64,000 nucleotides of DNA from Cyanophora paradoxa (lineage: Eukaryota; Glaucocystophyceae; Cyanophorales; Cyanophoraceae): positions 186,001 to 250,000 of the forward strand of contig QPMI01000428.1 of NCBI GenBank assembly GCA_004431415.1, read 5' to 3'. Position 1 is the stretch's first letter; each line of letters starts with the position of its first letter. The position numbers and the translations under genes were made by a program. Below the pieces are notes generated by a model. The model saw nothing but the letters and a program-made list of their open reading frames with translations. It had not been told where the DNA came from and made no database searches. Positions 43,201-54,500 of the stretch are shown piece after piece.

Positions 43201-46200
43201 TACCAAGAAAGTGCAAAGAGTGTCGATGCTTTCTCGTTCAGCAAGCAGGTGCATTAGACATCGCTTGGATTGAGCTTTCTGCGAAAGATCTGGAGCGTTA
43301 ACGTTGGATGGCCCGCTGGGCGCTCAATCCCGCGCACTTGCAGGACTTCCTGGTGCTCTTCGCGGCCGGGAACGACGTGCGACCCTGCTCTAAACACGCG
43401 TAAGACCTCTTTTCGCTCATTTACGCTCGCACTGCAGGGACACGGGGGCGCCGCCGAGGGCACTCTCGGAGACGTGCGCATGCGCGAGCTTGAGATTACA
43501 ATAAGTTCACTCTCGCCGCGCCGTGCGGGAATATCATAGTATGAATTCGAATGAGCACGAGCACACGTAATTATAATTTCTTTTGTGTGCTGCCGGCAGC
43601 CGGCGACGTGCAAGAACTGCATCGCCGTCGGCGCCTCTCACAACTCCGTGGAGGCTTGGAAGACCCTCGGCAAGTTCGACGAAAAATACTGTACGGCCTC
43701 TGATCCTTACCCGCCAATTTGTTGATTCTCAGCCTTTTAAGCTTACTACGTTTGAGCAGACACGGAATGCGTAACTTCGGGCTGGAGCTGTTCGGACGCC
43801 ACTTCGGGGGGATGGGGAGACGGTGTGCAGTGCATTTGCGGTGCCCCCCTTGGAGACTCACGCACTGGCGGGCAGCCCGCTGTTGCGGCGATCGCATTGA
43901 CACAAGCGCTTACAACCAGAGCAACATGGCCTGTGCGCGAACTCACTGTCGCCGAAATGTCCTGCAGCACAATCTGCAGCTTGGCATTTGCTCAGGATAA
44001 AGATCTAGGATTAAATTGTTCTTGTTTGTGGGTGTGCATGTGGCACTGATAGTTTTTCGGTGCAGCATTCTCATCTCGCGGTCCTGCTTACGATGGGCGC
44101 ATCAAGGTTCGCATTTTCATTGAACATGATCGAGCCTTCCATTCCGATCCCCGGGCCTTGTCTTTATCGAATCCAAAGTTTTGATCATGCATATGCGCGC
44201 AGCCGGATCTGGTGGTTCGCATCTATTTCCTCGGCTCGATCAGGCGCGTGCGTGTGAGCGCGGTGCGCGTGCGCGTGCGCAGGCGCCGGGCTACAAGATC
44301 GTTTCGGCGTACGCGGACAGAAACTGGACGTGCGTCTAGATATCGATCTCGAGCTCGCGGGCCCCTTCCAATCGCACGTCGAGTCGCACTTCTGTCGACT
44401 TCATTCTAATCGTTGTTTCGTTCGCGTTGCAGGTCGAACCAGTGCTCAGCATGTGCGCGGCGGACTTGTGTTCACGTTGCGCGCAATGCCATGATCATGA
44501 TGCATCCGGACTCATTCTTGCAACGTGCTTCAGATGGCCCTGGCACGCCAGGCGTCAAGCCGGCTCTACTAGCGATTCAAGGCACGTCGATGGCAACCCC
44601 GGCGGTGAGCATTTTCGGATAGACATGGCGCGCGTACTATAGTTTGGGGTCGCTGGGCGTGATCATAGTCGAACCGCCTTGGAATTTATTGCAGATGGCG
44701 GGGCTTGCCACCCTTGTTCGCCAGTATTTCGTTGAGGGGTACGCGATGCGCATGCGTTTAAAGCATCATATTTATGCATGATCATGATCTCGCACCGCAT
44801 CGATATCAGATATTACCCAACGGGCTCTAAGGTTCGAGTTTTAGAACCATCTTCGAGCATATGTTCGGCCCAGCTTCGATGTACATACAACGTTAACCAA
44901 AGCCTGCTTGTACATGTTATGACCTCTGCAGACGGCCTCGAACGGATTTTCGCCTTCGAGCACGCTGATCCGCGCGGTCCTGACGAACGGGGCCCGCATG
45001 CTCGGCGGCGTTGTCACCGACGGCGAGCCGAACTTCGAAAAAATCCCGCTGCAGACCGAGAAGCCCGACAAGTGCGCCCGGCGCGCATCGAGCTCTGCGA
45101 GGGGGCGCGCTGAAGTGCAGCGCACCAGGTACCAGGGATGGGGGCAGCCGACCGTGACGCGCTCGCTGCGCTTCGCTGACTCCAACTTCTCGTACGTTCG
45201 AACTCGCGATTTGTGATTACAAGCTGTCGTGCGTCCGAGTCAATGGCACGGTTACACCCTCGTGCGCAGGATGTGGTTCCACGAAAAGAACGTGACAGCG
45301 GCGAACCTCGGGGATGCCTTCGAGTTCTGCGTCGACCTCACGGGGCAGGACGGAGGCGCCGCCCCCTTCCGCACCACCCTCGTGCGCTCGAGCTCGTCGC
45401 CGTCGGCGCGTGATCAATCCCCGACGCTGTTGTATACGGATGTGCGGTGCAGGTCTACCTGGACCCCGCCGCAGAGGCCGGCGCCTCTCTGACCCTCGTC
45501 AACAACATGGACCTCACCGTCGTGGTTCGCCCTCCAATCATCTACCTCCCTCGAGCTTTCGCGAACTTGCACGTAAAATATAAAATCCCTCTTCCCTCCA
45601 TCGCGATCAGGAAGCGGACACCGGCAAGAAGTACTACCCCAACGGCTTGACGGTGCATTCGGATCGTGGTCGTTTTTTATTTACAGCTGCGTGCAGTCTC
45701 TCACAGTTTTCGCGACCGGCGTTCGTCGCGCGCAGGGGCCTGACAACCTCAACGTCGTGGAGCAAATCGCGCTCCCCGCGTCGGCGCGGGGCAAGCACAC
45801 CGTCTCCGTCAACGTGACGACCTTCGCCTCCGCCGCGGACCTCGGCCCCGCCCTCTTCACCCTCTTCGCCACGGGCAACTTCCCGACGCCCACGGCCGGC
45901 CGCTGCCTCCACGCCACCCCGTCCCCCTCGCCGTCCCCCTCGCCGTCCCCCAGCGGAACCCCCTCGCCGAGCCCCAGCCCCAGCCCGAGCCCGAGCCCCT
46001 CGCCCCCCGGCGGCGCCGGTGCCGGTGCCGGCGGGGCCGGTACCGGTACCGGCGGCGCCGCCCCCACACCGGCGGCTCCGACCCCGAGTGAGCCCGCACA
46101 CGGCCGCCCGCTCCGCGCGAGCGCCGCGCGCCACGGCTGATCCCCGCGCGCGGCGCGCGGCAGCGTCGAAGCCGAAGGCGACGCCGGCGCCGAACGTTGC

Positions 46201-46984
46201 GCCTGGCGTCAACGCCGTCGAGTTCGTCGTCACCCTCTTCGAGCTCCCCGGCGGCAAGAACGCCACCGCCGAGAACTTCGACGAGGAAACCGAGGCGAGT
46301 CTCCAGACAGGGCGGCGCCAGCTGCAGGCGCCACTCGCGCTTGCGGCGGCTGCAGTGCCTCAACCGGGCTGCGCAGGAGAACTACATTAAGGGCGTGGCG
46401 GACGTGCTGAGCAACCCGCCGCCGCCGGTCGACAAGGACCGCATCTTCGTGACGGACGTGAAGGAGAAGAGCTCGCGGCGGCGCGGCCTGCGGGCGACCT
46501 CCCTCGAGATCACCACCCTCGTCATCGAGGCGCTCGGCGGGAGCACCGCCGGTCCCCGCCCCGCCCCGCCTCCCATCTCCCCTCCCTTCGAATTCTGAGT
46601 CTCGGGCCGGGGCCTGATCGCGGGGGCCGGGCGGCGGGGGCGGGTGCAGCGTCCAAGTCGCTGGCGGCGATCGAGGCGCAGCTGCGGACGCTGGCCGCCT
46701 CGGGGGGCCTCGACATCCCCGGCTTCAACGTCACCGCCTCCACCATCTCCCGCGCCCTCGCCCGTGCGCCCGCGGACACCCCCGGCCCCTCCCTCCCCGT
46801 CCCCCGCGCCCCGGGGCCCGAGGCCGCAACGCGCTCTCTAACTTCCCCGCCAGCGTCCACGGTGGGGTCGAGCGTGCCGTACTGGCCCGCGCTGGGAGCG
46901 GCGGCGGCGCAGCAGGCGAGCCCACTCCTCGCCGGCCTCGCCGCGTTCCTCGCCGCGGCCGCCGCCTTCGCGCTCGGAATGTGA
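40282..46984 (+). CDS. Secreted subtilisin-like serine protease (S8) with Pro/Ser stalk and GPI-type tail
   Basis: ATG 40282 gives a signal peptide (LAVAALLGLLAVALASA). The prodomain-like part includes LGGYIPHHSYFVTATPSQAE and TAPGVQWIDAHRPEHK. The catalytic domain begins NPLWARGIHGENQIVA joined to VADGALDFDHCSF (Asp at 42061-42063). Then EQVHGGPVQGAM (His at 42554-42556), MSKYNGVAYEAQLFFQ, LGARVHTNSV, DFLVLFAAGND, PATCKNCIAVGASHNSVEAW, FSSRGPAYDGRIK, PDLV (12-base exon), APGYKIVSAYADRNW and AIQGTSMATPA (Ser at 44587-44589). A beta-sandwich follows (YLDPAAEAGASLTLVNNMDL; DNLNVVEQIALP), then a (SP)n stalk, a membrane-proximal module (VEFVVTLFELPGG; IFVTDVKEKSSRRRGL; AAIEAQLRTLAAS) and a hydrophobic C-terminus. 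The triad is complete, so activity is expected, probably at the cell surface. At least 20 short exons. Confidence 0.88.
44203..44214 (+). other. 12-nt micro-exon of the subtilase
   Basis: The preceding exon ends DGRIK at 44106 and the following one begins APGYKIV at 44283. Subtilases have a conserved R-I-K-P-D-(L/V)-x-A-P-G here. The missing PDLV is supplied by 12 bases (ccggatctggtg) bounded by gcgcgcag upstream and a gttcgc donor downstream, identical to the previous exon's donor gttcgc. Confidence 0.75.
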
Positions 46985-48745
46985 GCCGACTGCACTCCGC
47001 TTTAAACGCAGCGATCGCGACCCCGCCCCGATCGCGATCGTCCCCCCCCCCCCCCACCCCCCCCACCCTCCCCCCCTCGAATACATCTTTCGATTTCGAT
47101 TTCGATTCCGCCATATGCATGGATTCAGGCCTAGGATATCTAGAGATATAATGTTGACAGCTGCAGGCAGTAAATGAGGGTGATCTACTCGTTGCATGAT
47201 TAAATTCGACCTTCAGCTTGCGCATTGATTGTCTTTTATTTCCTGTTTCGAACTTCAATTAATCAGCCAATCGCAATCTATGTGCGCGGCGGCTGTGCCA
47301 CGGTGCTCTCAAAGGGCCAAATTCCGGCCGTACGAATTGTTTGGTTTTTATAATCGGCCACATGCACATGTACCACCAGCTTCCACCAACATGTATGGTG
47401 ATGTACCATGCACCACATGCACATTTTCGAGCTATGGGCACCGGTTCCACCAGCTCGCCGCGTGACGTCGAGCTCGCATTCGGTGTAAAGAACTAGCTAT
47501 AGGACAAGCTTAAGCTGACGACGAGCCGATTGCAAAAAGACACAAACGGAAGGAGAGATCGAGCTATCTACATCTAGATCTAGATCTAGACAGAGCGAGA
47601 AATTAAAGATCATCGCGATCGGACGGCAAGATCTAGACGGAGCAAGGCCTAGGAGAGAGACACGAATTCGAAAAAAAGCTAAAGGTGAAAGTAACATCCA
47701 TCGACACTCATGATCACTGCAGCCGATTGCGATGAGCAGACTGTCTCAGAAACCGGCGGAGCCTCGGAGAAAGAGAAATCACAGGAATCATGATCAGATC
47801 CAGGAATGGAAGAGGAATTCGCGAGCGGAACGTTTAACCATTGAACAACGAGCTAAAGACGAAGTAGGCGGACTCAGCGACTGGAATATTAATTCGAAGG
47901 CGGATTCAGCCTGGCAGAGCCTCGGGCGGGGGCCGGAAGCCCGAGGGGACTGTCGACGCCGGGCGAACTTCAAGGCTTGAAGGTGATCATGGAGGGAAAC
48001 GATGCCGCAGTGCGCATTTCGGTGTTGTGCCGGCGTCGGGCTTCCCGCAATGCCGGGCTTAACGCATTAACATTACTTCGAATTCTACTTTCAAGTTTTA
48101 TAATCTATTCCGTTCTCACTCACTCACTGCGTCAGCGACTTCTGATCACTGAGCTTCAGCTGTTCCCAGAAACACTCGCGCGAGAAGGAGGCCCCTACGC
48201 CCCGCCGAGGGCGCGGAAGCGCGCGCCGAAGGCCCCCGCGAGGGGCGCTGCCGAGCCCCCCCCCCCCCCCCCCGACCCGCTCGCCCCCGCCCATCGCCTG
48301 CTCGATCGCGAGGCGCACGCCGGCCGGCGGCGGCGCCGCGTAGGGCGCTGCCACCGCCCGCCCGAAGGGGCCCGGAGGGGGGCGAACGAGGGGCCCGGCG
48401 GGGGGATGGCGAAGGGCGGGGCGGGGTGCAAGGGAAGGGGTACCGGTACCGCCGCAGGGACAGGGCCGATGGGGGCGGGGCCCGTAAAAGGCCGGCGCGC
48501 CGCAGCCGGGCACGGCGGGGGGCGGGTACGCGGGAAGCGGCGGGCCGGGGGCGGGGGCGAAGAGGGGCGGCGGGCGGGGGCGGCAGGGCGTGGAGGGGCC
48601 AGAGGGCGGCCAGAAGAGCTGCGGGGGGCACGCCGGGGAGGGGACGGGCGAGGCCCCGGGGGTATGGGGACGGGGCCGGCCTGCGGGAGGGAGGGGCTCG
48701 AGAGGCGCGGCGGGGCGGGGGTGGAGGCGGGGAGGGGACCCGGGC

Positions 48746-48779
<34 letters not shown>

Positions 48780-48780
48780 C
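46985..48780. other. Intergenic region between subtilase and second Sen54 copy
   Basis: 46985-47100 is C-rich. 47100-48150 is moderate in GC with many gatc/ctag palindromes and a short unremarkable open frame (47732-47980). 48150-48750 is strongly GC-rich. On the minus strand it can encode Pro-rich sequence (PLPLHPAPPFAIPPPGPS, about 48130-48780), which could be a real exon or composition. A 32-base G run (48748-48779) closes the region. No sequence matching the first Sen54 exon is present. Confidence 0.5.
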
Positions 48781-48789
48781 GGATCCGGA

Positions 48790-49849
48790 CGGAGATCTCG
48801 CACGGCGTGCTGCTCCCCGGCGGGCGGGACGAGCGCGTCACGGAGCCGAGGGGGAAGCACTTCCAAATCCTGGGCGCCCCGGCGGAGGACAACACGTCTG
48901 AGTTCATCATATCCACCGCCGAGGCGCTGTGCGTCCCGTAGCGCGGTCGCGATCGCACCCGCCGCCCGCGCCCGCTTCCCGCGCCGAACGCTGAAGCGCG
49001 GCCTCGCCCGCTCCCGGCCGGCGCGCAGGTACCTAATGCAGCTCGGGATGCTGGAGGTGACGCGCGAGGCCGGCGTACCCTTGTCGATGCAGGAGGTGCG
49101 CCGGCGCCGCGCCGCCCGCCCGCCTTCTCGCGCCCCCCGGCGAGCAGCGGCGCGCGCCCAGATGATGGCGCTCGCTGCAGCTGGGGCCGGCGGGCCTCGA
49201 ATCGGCGGCGGCGTCGGCGACGGAGGGCCCGCCGCGCCCGCGTACGATGGAGCAGCTGACGGCCTTCTCGCGGCTCTCGCGCATGGGGTACGTGGCGCTG
49301 CCGCGGGCGGCCCGCGGGGCGGCCCCGGCGCTGCCCGAGGAGGCCAGGGTCCATTTCGACCTCTACAAGCCCCCGCGGCGCGCCGGCTTTCGCAAGACGG
49401 ACCCGGGGCCCCCCGACTTCCACCTCTTCGCCTTCTCGTGCGCCGTACCCCCCCCCCCTAGCCTCTTCCGCTTAGGCCCGCCTCTTAAGGCGGGCGGCAG
49501 GTCGGCAGGGGAGGCGCCGGAAGCGAGGCAGCTGGACGCGATGCGCGGGGCGGCGCCGGGCGGGGCGCCGCTGCTCGGGTCGGCGCTGGACGACGGCGCC
49601 TCGCTCGGCGTCTACGCGCTCAGCGCCGGCGGCCTCCCGACGCTGACGGCCGCCGACCGCATCCCGGCCCGGCCCCGGGGCCCCGGCTCCGGCCGCGGCG
49701 GCCGTGGCGGCCGCGTAGGGGGAGGAGGGCGGGGAGGGGGCGGCCCGGGCGGCCCGGGGCCCGGCGGCGGCTCGCGATCGGACGGAGGGGAGCCGGGGCC
49801 AGCCTCCCCGAATCCCGCGGCACTGGCGCCGCCCTCGGGCGCTTCCTAG
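48790..49849 (+). pseudogene. Second Sen54 copy lacking the first exon
   Basis: Collinear with 36065-37093 of the intact gene: EISHGVLLPGG, RVTEPRGKHFQILG, EFIISTAEAL, YLMQLGMLEV, EAGVPLSMQE, TMEQLTAFSRLSRMGYVALP, HFDLYKPPRRAGFRKTDP, APLLGSALDDGASLGVYALS. The intron positions and donors are the same. Similarity begins about at the exon-2 boundary: instead of the acceptor tgcag there is a 32-base G run followed by cggatccgg, and the acidic first exon was not found upstream. The C-terminal tail diverges. The frame stays open throughout its exons and most changes are conservative, so it could still be expressed from another start. I rate pseudogene as more likely than functional paralogue, without certainty. 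Confidence 0.6.
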
Positions 49850-50189
49850 CTCCGAGGCTCCCGCTCCCACCCGGCTCGAGCGTCATGCCGATCTCCGCCC
49901 CCCCCCCCCTCCCCCCCCCTCCCCAGCCCCTCCCCAGCACCCCGGCCCCGGCCCCCCCCACACGTGCACCCCACACCCTCATCCTCGGTTAATCCCGCTT
50001 CCGCCCCCGCCCCCACCCCCGGCCCTGCCCCCCCCCCCCCCCCCCGACCCCCCCCCCCCCCCCCCCCCCCCCCCACACACAGAGTCGGCAGTGGCTCGGC
50101 GGAGCCGCAGAGAGTCGCCTCCGGCGCTGGCGCCGCTGGCTCGGCACTGCCAGGCTGAGTCGGCAGAGAGTCCGACGGTCGAGGTTTTA
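49850..50189. other. C-rich spacer
   Basis: Several C runs of 10 to 25 bases (around 49900-50075), then a ggctcggc/gagtcggcag segment. Nothing coding was seen. Confidence 0.5.
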
Positions 50190-50283
50190 CCGTGTAACAC
50201 TTGAGTATACGTAATGCGGTGCCTAATTAATGCGTTAACGTTTTCCGCTGGCAAAACGCATTAATTTACTTTACCCCCCTGGG

Positions 50284-51463
50284 GTGCGATCGCCTTGTCT
50301 TCCACCTTCCTGCCTCCCCAGCCTCAGCCACATGTTAGCTTTCGTCCCCGGTGTGTCCCCAGCGGCCCGTCGTCCGGGAGGCGGGCCCGCCCGCGGCCCC
50401 ATGCGAAGTCGTCCGACTTTTCGGCCCCCGGTAGCTGCGGCCGCGGCAGTATTCGCCGCCCAGTTCCCTAGTACCATCAGCCCCGAGCTGTTCGAGGCCG
50501 AATCGACCCCCGCGCAGCTTTATAGCCAGACGGTCAGATATTTCAGCTTGACCGCCCCGACCTCTCAGTCCAACGCCCTCCGCGCGCTGTCCGAGGGGCC
50601 CAGCAGAACCCAGATTCGTCACAGCGTAGCCGACTGCTTGGCTAGCCTCGACCCCCCGTGGCAGTGTGCTGCTACGGGAATAGCGCACTCCTGCTCACCA
50701 TCGAGGCGGTGCACGGTGATGCAGCCGAGAAGCTGCTCCGCAAATCAGCGCTCCAGTACCTTCCCGTCCTCGACTTCACTCAGCTTCCGGCCGATGCGAA
50801 CGGCGCCCCCCGCCGCCTCTGGATTCGAAGGCCGCGCGCGAGGCCGGCTTCCGCGATCCCTCCGTCAGCTTCGGCCCTTTCTATTCAGCTCCCTCCAATG
50901 CGCATAGTGTCTTTTCCAACTGGCTCGTGCAGCGCGGCTTCAGCCCGTCCAAAGTTCATCGCATCAATGGCAACAGCGTCTGGATCAAAGTGTTTCTCTC
51001 GGAGGTCCCGCCCGTCGCCAGTCAGGCGCGGTTGCCTTTCTCTCACAAGTTCGGCAATGAGACAGTTCAGATCAGCGGCAGCTGGGCGTTCTGCAACCGG
51101 CCGGGCTGTCACAGCGCGCAGCATTCCGAGCACGCCCCGCACACCCGCACGGGCGTCACGATCAGCGGCCGCTCGCGCTCCCTGGAGCAGTACAACGGCG
51201 AGAACTGGACCGACCAGACCGGCCCCAGCGCGATCATGCGCCGGCCTAACGACCCCATCAACTTCGACATCATCTTCCCGTGGAAGGAGGACCTGCAGCG
51301 CGCTGCGCAGGTTCGCTTTGCAATTCGTACTCTCGATGGCCTCATGGCCTTTTCCGGCCTCATGGCCCGCCCCTCGCAATCGATCCGATCTCCTCTCTTT
51401 CTCTCTTGCATGACTTTCTCGATCTTGCAGGCCGCTGCTGCGTCCCCCTCGGGATCGGCGTGA
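50284..51463 (+). pseudogene. LINE ORF1-like region, frame-broken
   Basis: Coding-like sequence moves through three frames: PTFRPPVAAAAAVFAAQFPS...SVADCLASLDPPW; then NSALLLTIEAVHGDAAEKLL...LDFTQLPADANG; then AREAGFRDPSVSFGPFYSAP, SNWLVQRGFSPSKVHRINGN, WAFCNRPGCHSAQHSEH and NFDIIFPWKEDLQRA, ending at 51463. The shifts lie close to short C runs (near 50655 and 50805). The Cys/His cluster is zinc-knuckle-like. By position this is ORF1, usually an RNA-binding protein that coats LINE RNA. I do not recognise a specific ORF1 family. Confidence 0.55.
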
Positions 51464-51597
51464 GGCGTTCGGGCCCCCCATCGATTCCCGCTGCGTATCG
51501 CGGCGGGGTTGATCCCTCGGCCCTCCCCTCGCCCCCGGCCCTCGTTTTCTCTTCCGGCTCTTGGGCTTTGTCCCTCGAGCTGCACCACCCCCCGTAA

Positions 51598-54500
51598 ATG
51601 ACGTTTAGGTTTCTTTCTCTGAACGTAGCAGGCAAACTAGATCGAGCTTTTCATGATGTATTAGGCAAATCTTATCGTTCTTTTCTCTTTGATTGCCTCC
51701 GCGATAGTGCGCGGCATTCAGCTGTGTTCCTGCAGGAGACTCATGTTTCTTCTTCCTCATTATCCAAGCGCCTCGCGCGCGCCTGGGGATCGGCCCCTCT
51801 TTTTGGTCTCATAACCCTAGTGGTCAGGCCACTCAGGGGGTCGCCGCTCTCTTTCCTGGTGATTCCCCTTTTCAAATTCGGTTGTTGACTCCAGCTGATA
51901 GTCCTCGACTTCAACTTTTCTTGTTCGAGACCAAATTTGGTCCCATTTATTTTTGCAATGTATATGCTCCTACAGATGATTCCGAGCGTCGCGGTTTCTA
52001 TGAAACTCTTCTTTATACTCTCGAGTCCGTGGTTCCTTTCGACAGCCGCCTCATCTTAGGAGGAGATTTTAATTTCCACGAGCTCCCCTCTGATGCTCCC
52101 GGCCCTAGTCGTGGAACCCCTCCCCCCGACGCCTTTGAGTTGATCCGAGCTCGTTATGGCCTTTTCGATGCCGGGCCTCACACTAGAGCGTGCTTTAAAA
52201 CCTGGAGCCGGCCGCGGCCGGCGGGCGGGACGATTGAGTCCCGGCTCGATTATTTTTTCCTCTCGTCCTCCCTCCGCGATTGGGCCGTCTCGCTTCGGCC
52301 GTGGACGGCTTACTCTGCAGTCGGCGAGCCACGCAATTCTGATCATATAGGCATCTATCTCACACTTAAAGCCCCCGGAATCTCTCGCCGTGGCCCCGGT
52401 CGCTGGCGCATGAACTGGGCGGCGTATGGCACATGCCCGGAATATTCTGGTTTCATTTCTACTATAATTCGTGACTGGCGCGCCGCGTGGCCATTAGTTA
52501 CAGATCGCGTCCGTCGGTGGGACGCCCTCAAATCCGAGCTCCAGCGTCGTGTTCGGGCCTGGGAGCTTGATGAGAAGCGCAGGCGGAAGGACGCTTACAT
52601 CTCCGCTGTTCGAGCTCTCGAGGCTCTCATCCGTCGCCACGCCGCTGGCTCTATTGATGATGTCGCTTTCCGTACACTGCGCACTTCTATGATGCGCAGC
52701 TTGAATTCGCTTGTGTCTGACTATGCCAGACAGCATTCACGCAAAGAAATTCGTTTTGCCGCAACTCAAGATGGACGGTCTAGTAAAGCTTTTTTTGAGC
52801 ATTATTTACCGGATTCTCATGCTCAGTTCACGGAGGGGCTTCGGGCCCTCGACACCGAAGGCCCAGAGGCCGCGTCGGACGACCCCGCACTTTGCTCGAG
52901 CTTTCTTCCGCCTATTACGCTCAACTATATGACGGCGCTGCAGCTCAGGCCGTGGTTGATCGGTCGCTAGCTGAGCGGTCTGGCGTTGCCTCTCTCTATT
53001 CCCTCACCGCCTGCTCCCTACTGAGTCTGCTGATCTTGACTCTGACTTATCGTCTGGAGAACTATTTCGTGCTTTTAAGGAGATGTCTGGCGGAGCCAAG
53101 TCTCCTGGCATCGATGGTCTCCCTGCTGAATTCTACGTTCACTTTTTTGATGAGATTGGCCCCGATTTCTGTGCTTACATCGCTGCTATGTATGAGTCTG
53201 GGCAGCCGTCCGAGTCTTTGCGGCACGTCCTCATTACTCCTATTACTAAACCGGCAACGGACCCTACTTTGATTGCAAATCGCCGCCCAATTTCTCTCTC
53301 TAATGTCGAAGAGCGTGCAGTCGAGCGCGCCCTCTCCAACCGCTTAACGCCACTCATGTCTGGTCTTGTATCCCGCTTTCAGTCTGGCTTTATTCATCGT
53401 CGGTCCGCAGTGCACCAGGTTATGCTTGTTTATCTTCTCATGCATTACGAGGGCGGTAATCCTGCACTCGAACAGCTGTGCTTCGGATTTCTTGATTTTT
53501 CAAAAGCCTATGACCGCGTTAACTGGAGCTTCCTTTTCTGGTCGCTCGAACAGTTCGGTTTCGGGTCCCAATTTATCAAGTGGGTCCGCCTGCTCTACTC
53601 TGATCTGCAGGGTTCTGTTCACATTAACGGCTGGACCTCCGCCCCTTTCCCCATTCGATGCGGTGTACGTCAGGGTGGCCCCCTTTCGCCCTATCTATAT
53701 AATTTGTGCACACACCTTTTAGCCCTTTTGATTAATGCTGATGCTCGTATACGAGGTGTCCGCTTGTCCTCTAGCTCTCTTTGCAAGGTGCTCCAGTTTG
53801 CAGACGACACTGTTCCTTTAATCTCGTCTTTTACCGAATTGCCTTTCTGGAAAGAGTGCTTTGATAAATACTGCCGGCTCTCTGGAGCTCTTATTAATCT
53901 CGAGAAATCTAGCCTTCTTCCACTCCGCGATATCCCCGCACATGCCTGGCCTAGCGTCGAGGACTGCCCCTGGCGGCGTCTTCAGGTGACGGATCTCCCT
54001 CCCGCTGAAAAAATTCGAAAATACCTGGGCTTTCCACTAGAGCCCGATCTGTCTCGGTTCTGGCGGAAAAAGAACGCTGCTCTTGATATCCGTGTCCAGC
54101 AAGCGAAGACTTATCGCATGCCGATGCGTTCCGGCGTTCTCCTTGCCTGGGCTGTATTTATTGGGTCCCTACATTATGCTCTATATTTGCTTGACCCCCC
54201 TGATGCTCAGTATTCGACATGGCAAGAGAAGCTTCGCGCTTTTGCTGGCGTGAGCGGGCAGCTTTCGAAGTATATTTCTCCTCTGCCGTGGCGTCAAGGT
54301 GGTCTCAACTGCCCGGATATTCGAGCTTTTTCGTTATCGCTGAAAATGAAGTGGGTGGCCTTGCTCGCTGACCCCTCTTGTTCGGCTCCTTGGAAGGAGT
54401 ACCTCTTGAGCAAACTGGACGCTCAGCTGGCACCTTTTTCCTATGGCCCCGCCCTTGTCTCGCTCCGCCTCCCACTTGACAGACTTGACTTGCCTCCTAT

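Noticed and set aside
47732-47980. 82-codon open frame with basic, helical sequence
   Set aside because: No homology recognised and no splice or promoter context; could be chance in a moderate-GC stretch.
48130-48866. Pro-rich gene on the minus strand
   Set aside because: Part of the frame is antisense to the Sen54 copy and the rest is explained by G/C-rich composition; no start, signal or domain supports it. Kept as a note in the spacer entry.
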